NCBI GenBank assembly: GCA_964653485.1
Contig: CAZZFF010000017.1
Span: forward strand, 6,333 to 70,332
Length of the DNA: 64,000 nt
Direction of reading: 5' to 3'
From: CAVQND01 sp964653485
GTDB lineage: Bacteria; Verrucomicrobiota; Verrucomicrobiia; Limisphaerales; UBA8199
The first letter of the stretch is position 1. Each line of letters opens with the position of its first letter. The position numbers and the translations under genes are program-made. This document shows positions 49,858 to 58,469 of this stretch, piece after piece. Below the pieces are notes generated by a model. It ran no database searches. It saw only the letters and a list, made by a program, of their open reading frames with translations, and was not told where the DNA came from.

Positions 49858-52116
49858 TCAGTGCGCTGGCGTGCTCGACTTATACACAAAGCTCACGCTG
49901 TTTGTCAGGGAGTCGTTCCCTGCGGCATCTTCGGCGAATGCCTGCACGAGATTCGTGCCTGGACTGAGCGTCACCTCCGCCGCCCAACTCGTCCACTGAT
50001 TCGTCGTCGTTGCCGGGTTCCAGCCCGCCCCGTTCAGTTGAAAATAGACTCGCGTTACCCCGACGTTATCGCTCGCCTTGCCGGTAACTGTGAATGCTGC
50101 GCTGGTCAACGTCTGGTGAACTTTGGGAGAGAGAATGACGGCGACCGGACGGGTCACATCCACAAAATTGGCCGTCAACGTCAGATTCGGGGCCATTACG
50201 AACGACAGTGTCGGGTTGTTGGTCAAGAGGCTGCCGGACCATTTGAGAAAGCCAAAGCCCTTGCCCGCTTTGGCGGTCATGCTGTATCGGGTGCCGATGT
50301 CGAGCGATTTCCCGTTGTAGTCCGGGGTCACTGTGCCAAAGCCAGGCGGGGTGACTTTCACCGTCAGCGGCGCGGTCAAGACATAGCCAATCGTCACTGT
50401 GTTGGTGAGCGAGGGGTTGCCGCTGCTGTTCAGGGCGTACGCGCTGATGGTATTCGAGCCAGGTTTGATCAGAGTGACGCTGGCAGTCCAGTTGGTCCAG
50501 GAGTTGGTGGTGGAAGCCAGGTTCCAACCTGAATTGTTCAGTTGATACCACACGCTTGAGACCTGCACGTTGTCCTTGGCCGTGCCGCTCAACCAAAACA
50601 CCGCGTTGCTCCAACTCTCCCCGGTCTTAATGGGGTTCGTGATTTTCAACGTCGGCTTGTTTGTGTTAGGCGGCACGACGACCTCCAACGTAAGCGGCTG
50701 TGTCGCCACGGCAGACCTTGCGTCGGTCGCCCGCACGGTGAACTCGAAGAGACCGTTGGTCGTCGGTTTGCCGGAAATCAGGCCGCCCTCCGCAAGCGTC
50801 AATCCCAGAGGCAAAACGCCGGAACTGTTCGTCCAACTGTATGGTGGCAGCCCGCCGCTGGCACTTAGCACCTGGTTATAGGCCGCGAGGCTTGTCCCGT
50901 CGGGCAGCGAGGCTGTGGTCACCTCGAGCGGAACGATGGTTGAATCGTACAGCTCCGAGCTGGCGACAGCGGGGCTGCCATCGCCGGGGCCACAGCCCCC
51001 TGCCATGAGCACCTCGCCATTGGTCAACAGCGTCGCCGTTTGCCACTCTCGGGCCGTGTTCAAATAACCGGTTGCTGTCCACACACCGGCGGCTGGATCA
51101 TAGGTCTCCGCGCTGGAATGAACGTCGCCATCATCCTCCTCGCCCCCCGCCATGAGCACTGTCCCATTAGACAGCAACGTCACGGTGTGACCATGTCGTG
51201 ACCCCGTGGTGAGCGAGCCGGTCGTTGTCCAAATCCCGGTGGCCGGGTCGTAGAGTTCCGCGCTGTTGGTATTGACATCATTGCCGTCGCTGCCGGTGAT
51301 GCCGAGCATGCCCCCGACCAGCAGCACTTTGCCATTGGATAACAAAGTTGCGGCGGCCTGCGAACGGGCGGTGTTCGGAGCGCCGGTCGGTGTCCACTTC
51401 CCGGTGGCCGGATCGTAGAGCTCAGCGCCGGGGATAGGGGTACCTGAGTGGTGGCCGGATCCGCCTCCGGCGATCAGCACTTTTCCACTGGGCAACAAAG
51501 TCGCCCAGTGACCAAAACGAGCGGTAGTCATCGGACCGGTCGTTGTCCAAGCCCCGGTGGTTGGGTCGTACAGCTCCGCGCTGGCAAGACCACTGGTTCC
51601 ATTGAGGCTCCCCCCCGCAACCAGGACCCTCCCATCGGGCAACAAAGTCGCCGAATGAGCGCCGCGAGCGGTGTGCATCGAGTTGGTCAGGCTCCACTTC
51701 CCGGTGCCTGGATCGTAGAGCTCAACACTGGAGAGAAACGCGGCGCCGCCCCATCCCCCCGCGACCAGCACTTTTCCATTGGGCAACAAGGTCGCGGTGT
51801 GATACGCGCGTGCGCTGGTCAGCGAGCCGCTCGCGGTCCATGTGCCGCCGTCCGGGTCGAACAGTTCCGCGCTGGAAAGGTACACGCCGCCCGTGTCGGC
51901 ATTGGTGACGCCCCCCGCAACCAGCACCATGCCATTAAGCAGCAGAGTAGCCGTGTGGTTCTCCCGATTCGTGGTCATCGAGCCGCTGAAGGTGAAAGAC
52001 TGCCCCCCAGCCCGCTGAATGAGAGAGGAATTGAGCACCAGCGCCATCAAACATACGAGTGCGGGTTGAATGATCTGGTGAAGGACTGTGTTGTTCTTGG
52101 TTCTCATGGTTCTCAT
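49858..52116 (-). CDS. Kelch-repeat secreted protein with Ig-like C-terminal domains
   Basis: The 752-residue exported protein has a signal peptide (LVCLMALVLNSSLIQRAGG), eight or so kelch-type motifs (HTATLLLNGMVLVAGG, HSATLLPDGRVLVAGG, VTLLSNGTVLMAGG) from about 45 to 390, then a putative Ig (He_PIG) domain (PLGLTLAEGGLISGKPTTN), then two copies of a beta-sandwich unit carrying Asn/Trp-rich segments and an InlB B-repeat-like block between (KVTPPGFGTVTPDYNGKSLD). The design is that of surface adhesins or cell-wall proteins in polysaccharide degraders. The start ATG 52116 is preceded by GGAA eight bases upstream; TTG 52122 is the alternative. Confidence 0.8.
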   Translation of the reverse strand: MRTMRTKNNTVLHQIIQPALVCLMALVLNSSLIQRAGGQSFTFSGSMTTNRENHTATLLLNGMVLVAGGVTNADTGGVYLSSAELFDPDGGTWTASGSLTSARAYHTATLLPNGKVLVAGGWGGAAFLSSVELYDPGTGKWSLTNSMHTARGAHSATLLPDGRVLVAGGSLNGTSGLASAELYDPTTGAWTTTGPMTTARFGHWATLLPSGKVLIAGGGSGHHSGTPIPGAELYDPATGKWTPTGAPNTARSQAAATLLSNGKVLLVGGMLGITGSDGNDVNTNSAELYDPATGIWTTTGSLTTGSRHGHTVTLLSNGTVLMAGGEEDDGDVHSSAETYDPAAGVWTATGYLNTAREWQTATLLTNGEVLMAGGCGPGDGSPAVASSELYDSTIVPLEVTTASLPDGTSLAAYNQVLSASGGLPPYSWTNSSGVLPLGLTLAEGGLISGKPTTNGLFEFTVRATDARSAVATQPLTLEVVVPPNTNKPTLKITNPIKTGESWSNAVFWLSGTAKDNVQVSSVWYQLNNSGWNLASTTNSWTNWTASVTLIKPGSNTISAYALNSSGNPSLTNTVTIGYVLTAPLTVKVTPPGFGTVTPDYNGKSLDIGTRYSMTAKAGKGFGFLKWSGSLLTNNPTLSFVMAPNLTLTANFVDVTRPVAVILSPKVHQTLTSAAFTVTGKASDNVGVTRVYFQLNGAGWNPATTTNQWTSWAAEVTLSPGTNLVQAFAEDAAGNDSLTNSVSFVYKSSTPAH

Positions 52117-52718
52117 AGTCAAATTCCGGGGTAGGCTTCACTGAATGAATTCGCGGTGGCAGGCTCTTATATTCAATTCTCTCCTTGGTAATGTACATTC
52201 CAGGTCTGTTCCGGCGCTTGGCGCAGCTTCGTGGCGCGGCTCCCCTTTCCTGACCGCGCCACGCTCTCGCACAAACCCAATTTCTCGATCCCCAATGCCA
52301 TTTTCATAAACCGATAGCCACCAACAGACACCACAAAACAGCAGACTCTGAAGCCCCATTGGTGATTTCTGTTCGGTAATCTTCGGACTTCACCACGAAT
52401 CAAAGAAACTGTCGAGAGAAAATGTCTGAGCGGCGGTCAGAACCTGTTGCCGCATCGAGGACGGGAAATGTTATCCAATAATCCATAAACCCCAGCCGGA
52501 TGAAAAGACAACATGGGGTGGTCAGGCTGGGAAAAACTCGGCAACCTCACCCCCATGATACTCGTGCTGTAGGGCTGCGACGCGGTGGCCCGAAAGCTCC
52601 GAGCGCAATATCCGAGGGACACGTCGAGTCGTCCCCGATCGCTGCGCGTGGACCGGCTCTTGTGTGGACGGGGCATTCCCAAGGACTGCACCGCCGGCCG
52701 ATTTGTTGCGCTATTTCA
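52117..52718. other. Gene-free spacer with one palindrome
   Basis: The 602 bases between the kelch gene start and the BamB-like gene end show no convincing coding frame on either strand. They contain one clear palindrome at 52231-52262 and otherwise AT-richer DNA (52280-52420) that could contain promoter or spacer sequence. Open frames in this region are short and lack domain features. Confidence 0.5.
52231..52262. repeat. Palindrome of REP type in a spacer
   Basis: GTGGCGCGG (52231-52239) pairs perfectly with CCGCGCCAC (52254-52262) across a 14-base loop (CTCCCCTTTCCTGA). It lies 115 bases upstream of the kelch gene. Without a T-run it is unlikely to be a terminator and may be a dispersed palindrome. 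Confidence 0.4.
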
Positions 52719-54530
52719 TTATCGGGCTGCCGCCGTCTTCGCCTCTGCCAGCGGCAACTGATAACCGGCGGCTTCCTGGGAATTACGGACGTAGAGTCGA
52801 TCACCGACGACCACCGGATGGTTCCAGGTCTTACCCTCCAGCGCCTTGAATGAAGCCACTTCTGTGTGCTCATTCGGGTCAGCCCGGAGGAGCACGACCT
52901 GTCCCTTTTCAGCGGCGATCAGCAGCAGGCCGGAATTCTCCAGCAACAGCACCTGGCCTTTGCCGTAGCGTCCGCCTTTCCATTTTCGCTCACCCGTCTT
53001 AAGGTCGATGCAAGTGAAGATTTCGCCGTCCACTCCATAGGCGTAGCCTTCATGGCTGACAATGTCTGTGAAGTCCGGCTTCAGGTTCCGCGACGTCCAC
53101 AGTTCTTGTGCCGTGAGTTGTCCGTTGGCCTTGGCAATATGAATAGCGCGCGTGCCGATGTTCATTCCGGTGGGTAACAGGATTGTGTCGTTCCCAATGA
53201 GGCGCGGCTGCAGCGCCCGGTAGGGCGCGAACTTCCAGTCGTAGCTCAGGCGTGGTTTCCCGTTGGCTGGGTCGAGAAGGACCAAACCTTCATTAGACAG
53301 CATGAGCACCAGTTCCTCGCCGAGGATTGTATTCAATTGAGGCGAACTGTAGGAATCGTTGCCCGCGGCGGCAGACCAGCGGAGCGCGCCGGACGCGGCG
53401 TCGAACGCGAGCACCCCTTTGCCATCAGCGCCTCCGGCATACACAATTGCGACGGCGCCGGTGACGAGCGGCGACGCTGCAAATCCCCACATCGGAACTT
53501 TGCGCCCCGCGACTGCGGTCAGGTCCTGTTTCCACACGATTTCGCCGGTTATTGGATTGAGCCGCAGGAACATTCCCGTGGCGCCGGTGACGAATAACCC
53601 GCCGTTCGCGAGCGAGGGGGTCGCCCGAGGGCCAGGTCCACCCATCGGATCGTCAAAGCGACCTTCGAGCGGCTGGTTCCAGACCTCGTGACCTGTTTCC
53701 CCGTCATAACAAACCACGGTTTCCTTGGGTCCGCGCTGTTCCTGCGTGAAGAGCAGTTTCCCCGCGACCGCGAAGGACGACCACGCCGGACCGACCTGGA
53801 TTTTCCATAGTTGCCGGGGCGGAAGGGCGGTCCAGTTGGTCGAGATTTGCGGACCGCGCGAGCACGAGGCGCGGTCAGCGCCGCGAAACCCAGGCCATTC
53901 CGGATTCGCAAGGGCCAAGCCGAGCTTGCCAGAATCCGGGAGTTCCGGTTTGGCGGCGTCTTTCTGGTTCCGAGCGGAGAGCATCAACTCTTCCGGCGTT
54001 TGCGACCAGCGCCAACGGGTGCCGAGGGTGTAACTCCCGGTCATGCCTTCATTGCGGAGCAGAGCTGAAAAGCCAAACCCCGCAAACGCGAGAAGCAAAG
54101 CCAGGCCGGTCCTCGTTGCCGGGCGGCGCTCGCTGAGCAACGTCGCACCCAAGGCAAAAAAAACCATCCCCATTGGGAGCGTCAGGTAAGTCGTCCCCGG
54201 CCCACGCATGGTCGGATCAACCAGCCTCAAGGTGATCATGAAGGAGCCGATCACTCCCAGGGTGCCGAACAGGCGTTCTTTCCATGTCGCGCGGCTCGCG
54301 GCCAACCACCAAATCACCAATAGCAGGCAACAGATCATCGGCCCAAACACAGCGATCATCCAGTAACTCGACAGACCACCCTCGAGGTATGCCGGTCCGA
54401 ATCGCGTCAGGAACATAAGCGCGACCAGAAGCAACGCAGGCCAGGTGCGCAACGGGCGAGGTTTCGCGGAGTTGGCTGAACTGTCTGGTGGACCGGCGCT
54501 GGGGCCGGTGCCGTCTGTCTTATCGCTCAT
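52719..54530 (-). CDS. Membrane-anchored PQQ/BamB-like beta-propeller protein
   Basis: From ATG 54530 (AGAGG nine bases upstream) the 603-residue product starts with a hydrophilic tail, four or so membrane helices (LLLVALMFLTRFGPAYLEGG, AVFGPMICCLLLVIWWL, FGTLGVIGSFMITLRLV, TGLALLLAFAGFGFSALL) and then a propeller domain (about 230-600) with the PQQ-like units PLEGRFDDPMGGPGPRATPS, ITGEIVWKQDLTAV, ASGALRWSAAAG and DLKTGERKWKGG. The order (membrane helices, then outside propeller) matches proteins with PQQ-binding-like repeats and an inner-membrane N-terminus. Function unknown. The earlier in-frame ATG 54587 adds a poor extension. Confidence 0.8.
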   Translation of the reverse strand: MSDKTDGTGPSAGPPDSSANSAKPRPLRTWPALLLVALMFLTRFGPAYLEGGLSSYWMIAVFGPMICCLLLVIWWLAASRATWKERLFGTLGVIGSFMITLRLVDPTMRGPGTTYLTLPMGMVFFALGATLLSERRPATRTGLALLLAFAGFGFSALLRNEGMTGSYTLGTRWRWSQTPEELMLSARNQKDAAKPELPDSGKLGLALANPEWPGFRGADRASCSRGPQISTNWTALPPRQLWKIQVGPAWSSFAVAGKLLFTQEQRGPKETVVCYDGETGHEVWNQPLEGRFDDPMGGPGPRATPSLANGGLFVTGATGMFLRLNPITGEIVWKQDLTAVAGRKVPMWGFAASPLVTGAVAIVYAGGADGKGVLAFDAASGALRWSAAAGNDSYSSPQLNTILGEELVLMLSNEGLVLLDPANGKPRLSYDWKFAPYRALQPRLIGNDTILLPTGMNIGTRAIHIAKANGQLTAQELWTSRNLKPDFTDIVSHEGYAYGVDGEIFTCIDLKTGERKWKGGRYGKGQVLLLENSGLLLIAAEKGQVVLLRADPNEHTEVASFKALEGKTWNHPVVVGDRLYVRNSQEAAGYQLPLAEAKTAAAR

Positions 54531-54626
54531 GCTGGATACCTCTTGGTTAATGGGTTGGTTACGGGCAACCCGCGAAGAAGCTACCACAGGCGACCCCTAC
54601 GCTCAAGCTACGGGACCGTCGCAACT

Positions 54627-54775
54627 CCCGATTTGGCAATTCAAAGACAACCGGGTCCTGGACGGCGTCGAGGAGGCCCTCAAGATGCTCAATGCCTCAA
54701 GCCGGCTGGATGACCTGGGCCGGATGCTCTTTTTCCTCTCGAACCGAGGATTCCTCGGCGGCAAACGCCCCTTGG
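54627..54775 (+). pseudogene. Recent partial copy of the RES-antitoxin toxin-binding domain
   Basis: This 149-bp stretch matches 55396-55544 with 144 identical positions by my count (about 97%); both copies encode PIWQFKD...VLDGVEE and DDLGRMLFFLSNRGFLGGKR. It therefore duplicates the C-terminal toxin-binding (DUF2384/ParS-type) part of the antitoxin but lacks the N-terminal HTH part. The surrounding frame stays open from about ATG 54550 to 54828, so a truncated product of about 92 residues is possible. It is either a recent duplication remnant or a decoy fragment. Confidence 0.7.
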
Positions 54776-54816
54776 CACCAGCGCGCCGGGCATTACTTAT
54801 GCACCACATCCCATTC

Positions 54817-54838
54817 ACACCCCCATGAATGGGGGTGT
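54817..54838. repeat. 22-bp perfect palindrome
   Basis: ACACCCCCAT and ATGGGGGTGT are perfect inverted arms of 10 bases with a GA centre. It lies between the antitoxin fragment and the left copy of the direct repeat, in the gene-free stretch 54776-55009. A protein-binding site or a small hairpin is possible. Confidence 0.5.
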
Positions 54839-54874
54839 TAATCGGCAACTGGAGGGTCATAATGCGAATTGCTG

Positions 54875-54901
54875 CGAGGCTGTTCGGGAAACTCGACAGA
54901 A
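54875..54901. repeat. Left 27-bp direct repeat flanking the RES-Xre module
   Basis: This 27-bp sequence (CGAGGCTGTTCGGGAAACTC, then GACAGAA) is identical at 56254-56280. The repeats enclose the antitoxin-toxin pair and are 1379 bp apart. The core has an imperfect dyad (CTGT...ACAG). It fits an integration or recombination footprint, or a duplicated regulatory site. Confidence 0.7.
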
Positions 54902-54942
54902 TATATGGGGTCAGCCATATATCCATACATGGGGTTGACCCC
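54901..54942. repeat. Nested hairpin (REP-like) next to the left direct repeat
   Basis: ATATATGG (54901-54908) pairs with CCATATAT (54915-54922), and GGGGTCA (54907-54913) pairs with TGACCCC (54936-54942), giving alternative hairpins. GGGGTCA/TGACCCC-bounded palindromes resemble elements mobilised by REP-associated tyrosine transposases; no transposase gene is present in this region. Confidence 0.4.
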
Positions 54943-55009
54943 TGCTCCCCTGCTATGCCATGGTTTACGAAGTTGACGAAGGCAGATACACGTGGCAACA
55001 TGCAACGGT

Positions 55010-55606
55010 ATGGCAGCACAGGTCATTGAGCCGACGACCGAGCGCCTGACGGACGCCGACGCCGAGAAGCAAATTGTGTCCGGCATCCGCGGCGTTTTGC
55101 GGAAGCTCGCCTCAATGGGCGTCCTCGCCGGTGCGGCACGGCCTGCGAATCTGGCCCGATTGACCGATAAGGCGTTCAGGCAGGAATTTCCAGCCGCAGA
55201 GCCTGACAACCGCTTGGCCAGCGCAATCGCGCGCGGAATCCCCGCTCGCCGAAAACTCATGGAAGCCGAGGGCGGAAGCCTCTCGGCCCAACAAGCGGCG
55301 CAAGAATTGGGGATATCGAAGGCGGCGATATTGAAGCGTTACAAGAAGGGCCAAGTCATCGCCTGGCGCGAGGAACGGCAACACGCAGTCCGCTTCCCGA
55401 TTTGGCAATTCAAAGACCACCGGGTCCTGGACGGCGTCGAGGAGGTCCTCAGGATGCTCAATGCCTCAAGCCGGTTGGATGACCTGGGCCGGATGCTCTT
55501 CTTCCTCTCGAACCGAGGATTCCTCGGCGGCAAACGCCCCTTGGATTGCCTCCGAGAGGGCCGGTTGGAACGGGTCCTGCTGGCTGCCCAAGGCTATGGC
55601 GGGTAG
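55010..55606 (+). CDS. RES-system antitoxin (Xre/ParS-type, DUF2384)
   Basis: The 198-residue protein has an N-terminal region of unknown fold, a central HTH-like segment (LSAQQAAQELGISKAAILKR, about 90-110) and the C-terminal toxin-binding domain of antitoxins paired with RES toxins (DDLGRMLFFLSNRGFLGGKR, PLDCLREGRLERVL). Xre/ParS antitoxins neutralise the toxin and usually repress the operon. The start ATG 55010 is chosen; GTG 54992 is in frame and would add six residues. The toxin gene overlaps its end by 11 bases, as in other RES-Xre pairs. The pair is bounded by 27-bp direct repeats. Confidence 0.8.
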   Translation: MAAQVIEPTTERLTDADAEKQIVSGIRGVLRKLASMGVLAGAARPANLARLTDKAFRQEFPAAEPDNRLASAIARGIPARRKLMEAEGGSLSAQQAAQELGISKAAILKRYKKGQVIAWREERQHAVRFPIWQFKDHRVLDGVEEVLRMLNASSRLDDLGRMLFFLSNRGFLGGKRPLDCLREGRLERVLLAAQGYGG

Positions 55607-56204
55607 CCCAAACCCGCGCCCCCTTCGGTTCCCCCCAGCGGACCTGGCGACCCGCGCGTTGCCGGGAACACGGCAGATTTCGCGGGCGTGGTACCGCGTA
55701 CACCCCAAGACTTACACCGCTATTCACTTCAGCTTGACCCCGACGCACCGCTATTCACACCCCGATTGCCCCCACCCTATCCTCTACGTCGCAATGGACC
55801 CGGAAACCTCCCTCTGGGAACGCTTCGGCGATAGCGTCTTTGACAACGGATACACCTTGCCCCAGACACTGTGGGACGACGCGATGATCTCGACAATCGA
55901 CGTCCCCAGTCTGCACCTGTGCGACCTCTCAGGAACAAAGACGCGCAGCGCCATCACGGTCGACCTCACGGCGTTAATGAACGAGGATCTCACGGTTCCC
56001 CAACAGTGGGGGCTCGAGATCCAGAAACACCCAGCGCTGGCGCCAGCCATCAAGTTCAAAAGCAGATTCACAGGGACCGCTTGTTTGGCGGTGTTCGATC
56101 GGGGAGGCATCCGAGCACAACTCAAAGAAACGCCGTTGAGCCCCCTGAGCCAGTTTAATCCGGCCTTGGACTGGCTCACCAAAAACGATGTCACGCTGTT
56201 TTAG
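55596..56204 (+). CDS. RES-domain toxin (NAD+-degrading family)
   Basis: The 202-residue protein contains the RES-family features: ISRAWYRVHPKTY with the conserved Arg34, LYVAMDPETSLWERFGDSVF with conserved acidic residues near 70-75, CDLSG and a C-terminal LAVFDRGGI. RES toxins such as MbcT and Res bind NAD+ and degrade it. Its gene overlaps the antitoxin gene by 11 bases, giving translational coupling. Length is within the family's normal range (about 150-250). Expression without the antitoxin would be predicted to deplete NAD+; this is inferred from family membership. Confidence 0.85.
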   Translation: MAGSPNPRPLRFPPADLATRALPGTRQISRAWYRVHPKTYTAIHFSLTPTHRYSHPDCPHPILYVAMDPETSLWERFGDSVFDNGYTLPQTLWDDAMISTIDVPSLHLCDLSGTKTRSAITVDLTALMNEDLTVPQQWGLEIQKHPALAPAIKFKSRFTGTACLAVFDRGGIRAQLKETPLSPLSQFNPALDWLTKNDVTLF

Positions 56205-56253
56205 GCCTGTCGGAGAGGCCACATTCGATTCAACGCTGCCCTCGCACCAAATA

Positions 56254-56280
56254 CGAGGCTGTTCGGGAAACTCGACAGAA
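56254..56280. repeat. Right 27-bp direct repeat flanking the RES-Xre module
   Basis: Identical to 54875-54901. It begins 50 bases after the RES gene and ends 41 bases before the start of the GH50-like gene, so it could also serve as an upstream site for that gene. Confidence 0.7.
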
Positions 56281-56320
56281 GGCCCTTTCACGCGCTAAAG
56301 TCGGCGGCCTGAGAAACAAC

Positions 56321-58444
56321 ATGAGAAGGAACTGTGTGCGAAACTGGGTCCTGGCCCTGGCGACAGGGGCGATTGCCATCAACTCGACGGCGGCCGAGCA
56401 GGTGCTTCTGGACTTCACGGGCAATTTTGATTTCGGCGGGGTCGCGGCAACCGACGCGACGGCAGCCCGATCTGAGAACGGGCCGGCGTTGAGAGTTCGC
56501 ACTGGATGCAAGGCGCCGTGGCCCGGCGTCACTTTGCGCGCGCCGCGCGGGTCGTGGGACCTTTCGCAATTCGGGCAGGTCACCATGAGGGTGCGCAACG
56601 CCGGCGCCGACAAGGTCACGGTCTCTTGCCGGGTCGATAATGAGGGCGCGGACGGCACGGACCATTGCGTGACCGCCTCCACAGCGGTCAACCCCGGAGC
56701 GACAGAAACCTTGAAAGTCCCCTTGAAGCAAACCGGCGATGACCAACTCGGCGGCAAGCTCTTCGGGATGCGGGGTTACCCGGTGAGGCAGGGCGGACCG
56801 GGAAGCGTGGATGCCCGGCACATCACTCAACTGCTGGTCTTCGTCAGCAAACCGACCGTTGAACACGTCTTCGAGATCGAGGACGTTCGCGCCTCAGGCC
56901 AATATACCCCGCCAACGGCCTGGGTGACGGATGCCGAGCCGTTCTTCCCCTTCATCGACGCTTTCGGCCAGTACCGGCACAAGGACTGGCCGGGCAAGGT
57001 CAAATCCCAGGCCGACCTGGCGGCCCGCCGGGAGCAGGAGGCGGCCGAACTCGCCGCGCACCCCGTCCCGAAGGATTGGGACCGCTACGGCGGTTGGGCC
57101 GCCGGACCGCAACTCGAAGCAAGCGGTTTCTTCCGCACCGCGAAGGTCAATGGCAAGTGGTGGCTGGTGGACCCGGACGGACGGGTCTTTTTCTCGCACG
57201 GCATCGATTGTGTCCGGGCGCTGGACGCCACGCCCGTCGAGGAGCGCGAAGGCTGGTTTGAAGATTTCCCCGGAAAGCAGCCGGAGTTTGCGGCGTTCTT
57301 CTCCCGCGGCTACGCGCTCAAAGGCCATTACGCCGGGCGTTCGCCCCAATGCTTCTCCTTCGCCGGCGCCAACCTCGCCCGCAAATACGGCCCGGACTGG
57401 CAGAAGACCGTTCGCGGACTCATTCACAAACGGCTCCGGAGCTGGGGCATGAACACTATCGCGAACTGGTCCGATGAAACCACCTGCCTCATGCGCCAGA
57501 CCCCTTACACCGACGCCATCGGCAGCGGCCGCACCCGGCTCATCGAGGGCAGTGAAGGTTATTGGGGCAAGTTTCCCGACGTGTTCGATCCCAGCTTCCC
57601 CGATTCCCTCCGCCTCAGCATGGAGGCAAAGAAGGCCAAGAGCGCCGGGGACCCGTGGTGCATCGGCTATTTCTCGGACAATGAGATGTCCTGGGGCGAC
57701 GAGCTTTCCCTGGCCCTGGGCGCGCTGGGGTCCGCTCCGGACCAACCGGCCAAGAAGGAGTTTATCGCCGACCTCAAGGCCAAGTATGGCGGAGACCCGG
57801 GTTCAGAGTCCGGCATCGATAAGCTCAACAAGGTCTGGGGGACGGATTATGCCTCCTGGGCGGCGCTGCTGGAAAGCCGCCGCGCTCCGGACAAGGACAA
57901 GGCGCGCGAGGACCTGGAGGCATTCTATTCCAAGGCCGCCGAGCGGTACTTCCGCACCGTCCGGGACACCATCAAAACCACAGCGCCCCACCAACTCTAT
58001 CTCGGCTGCCGTTTTGCTTGGGTCAACGCCCGGGCCGCGGCGGCTGCGGCAAAATACTGCGACGTCGTCAGCTACAACCTCTATCAGCGCAGCATCGCGG
58101 ATTTCAAATTCAACGGCGGGGCCGACGTGCCGCTGCTCATCGGGGAGTTTCATTTCGGGGCGCTGGACCGGGGGATGTTTCATACGGGCCTGGTGCCCGT
58201 GGCCGACCAGGAAGCGCGCGCCCGGGCCTATAAAGAGTACGTCCAGGGCGCTTTGCGCCACCCCCAGTTCGTCGGCTGTCACTGGTTCCAGTACATGGAC
58301 GAGCCCGTCATCGGCCGGTCGTATGACGAAGAGAATTACCAGATCGGCTTCGTCGACGTGGCCGATACCCCCTACCCCGAGACCGTGCGCGCGTGCAGGG
58401 AGGTCGGAGACCAACTGTATCGCGAAGTCGCCGTAAAGAAATAA
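56321..58444 (+). CDS. GH50-like beta-agarase/galactosidase-type hydrolase
   Basis: The 707-residue exported protein has a signal peptide, an N-terminal CBM-like beta domain (about 25-195), and a catalytic TIM barrel from about 260 with SGFFRTAKVNGKWWLVDPDG, FFSHGIDCVRA, YFSDNEMSWGDE (candidate acid/base Glu455) and PLLIGEFHFGALDRGMF (candidate nucleophile Glu609). The layout and motifs are those of GH50 beta-agarases and related enzymes; some Verrucomicrobial relatives act on other galactans, so agar is not proven. It is followed by an FAH-family gene 25 bases after its stop on the same strand. Confidence 0.75.
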   Translation: MRRNCVRNWVLALATGAIAINSTAAEQVLLDFTGNFDFGGVAATDATAARSENGPALRVRTGCKAPWPGVTLRAPRGSWDLSQFGQVTMRVRNAGADKVTVSCRVDNEGADGTDHCVTASTAVNPGATETLKVPLKQTGDDQLGGKLFGMRGYPVRQGGPGSVDARHITQLLVFVSKPTVEHVFEIEDVRASGQYTPPTAWVTDAEPFFPFIDAFGQYRHKDWPGKVKSQADLAARREQEAAELAAHPVPKDWDRYGGWAAGPQLEASGFFRTAKVNGKWWLVDPDGRVFFSHGIDCVRALDATPVEEREGWFEDFPGKQPEFAAFFSRGYALKGHYAGRSPQCFSFAGANLARKYGPDWQKTVRGLIHKRLRSWGMNTIANWSDETTCLMRQTPYTDAIGSGRTRLIEGSEGYWGKFPDVFDPSFPDSLRLSMEAKKAKSAGDPWCIGYFSDNEMSWGDELSLALGALGSAPDQPAKKEFIADLKAKYGGDPGSESGIDKLNKVWGTDYASWAALLESRRAPDKDKAREDLEAFYSKAAERYFRTVRDTIKTTAPHQLYLGCRFAWVNARAAAAAAKYCDVVSYNLYQRSIADFKFNGGADVPLLIGEFHFGALDRGMFHTGLVPVADQEARARAYKEYVQGALRHPQFVGCHWFQYMDEPVIGRSYDEENYQIGFVDVADTPYPETVRACREVGDQLYREVAVKK

Positions 58445-58469
58445 CCTTTACAGCTCCTAAGGAGATATT

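Noticed and set aside
51000..52000. Short repeated blocks in the kelch gene resembling a repeat array
   Set aside because: The units are kelch motifs in one reading frame; spacers are not of uniform CRISPR length.
55604..55760. Alternative short frames at the antitoxin-toxin junction
   Set aside because: The RES toxin start ATG 55596 and the antitoxin stop 55606 explain the overlap; other frames lack conserved motifs.
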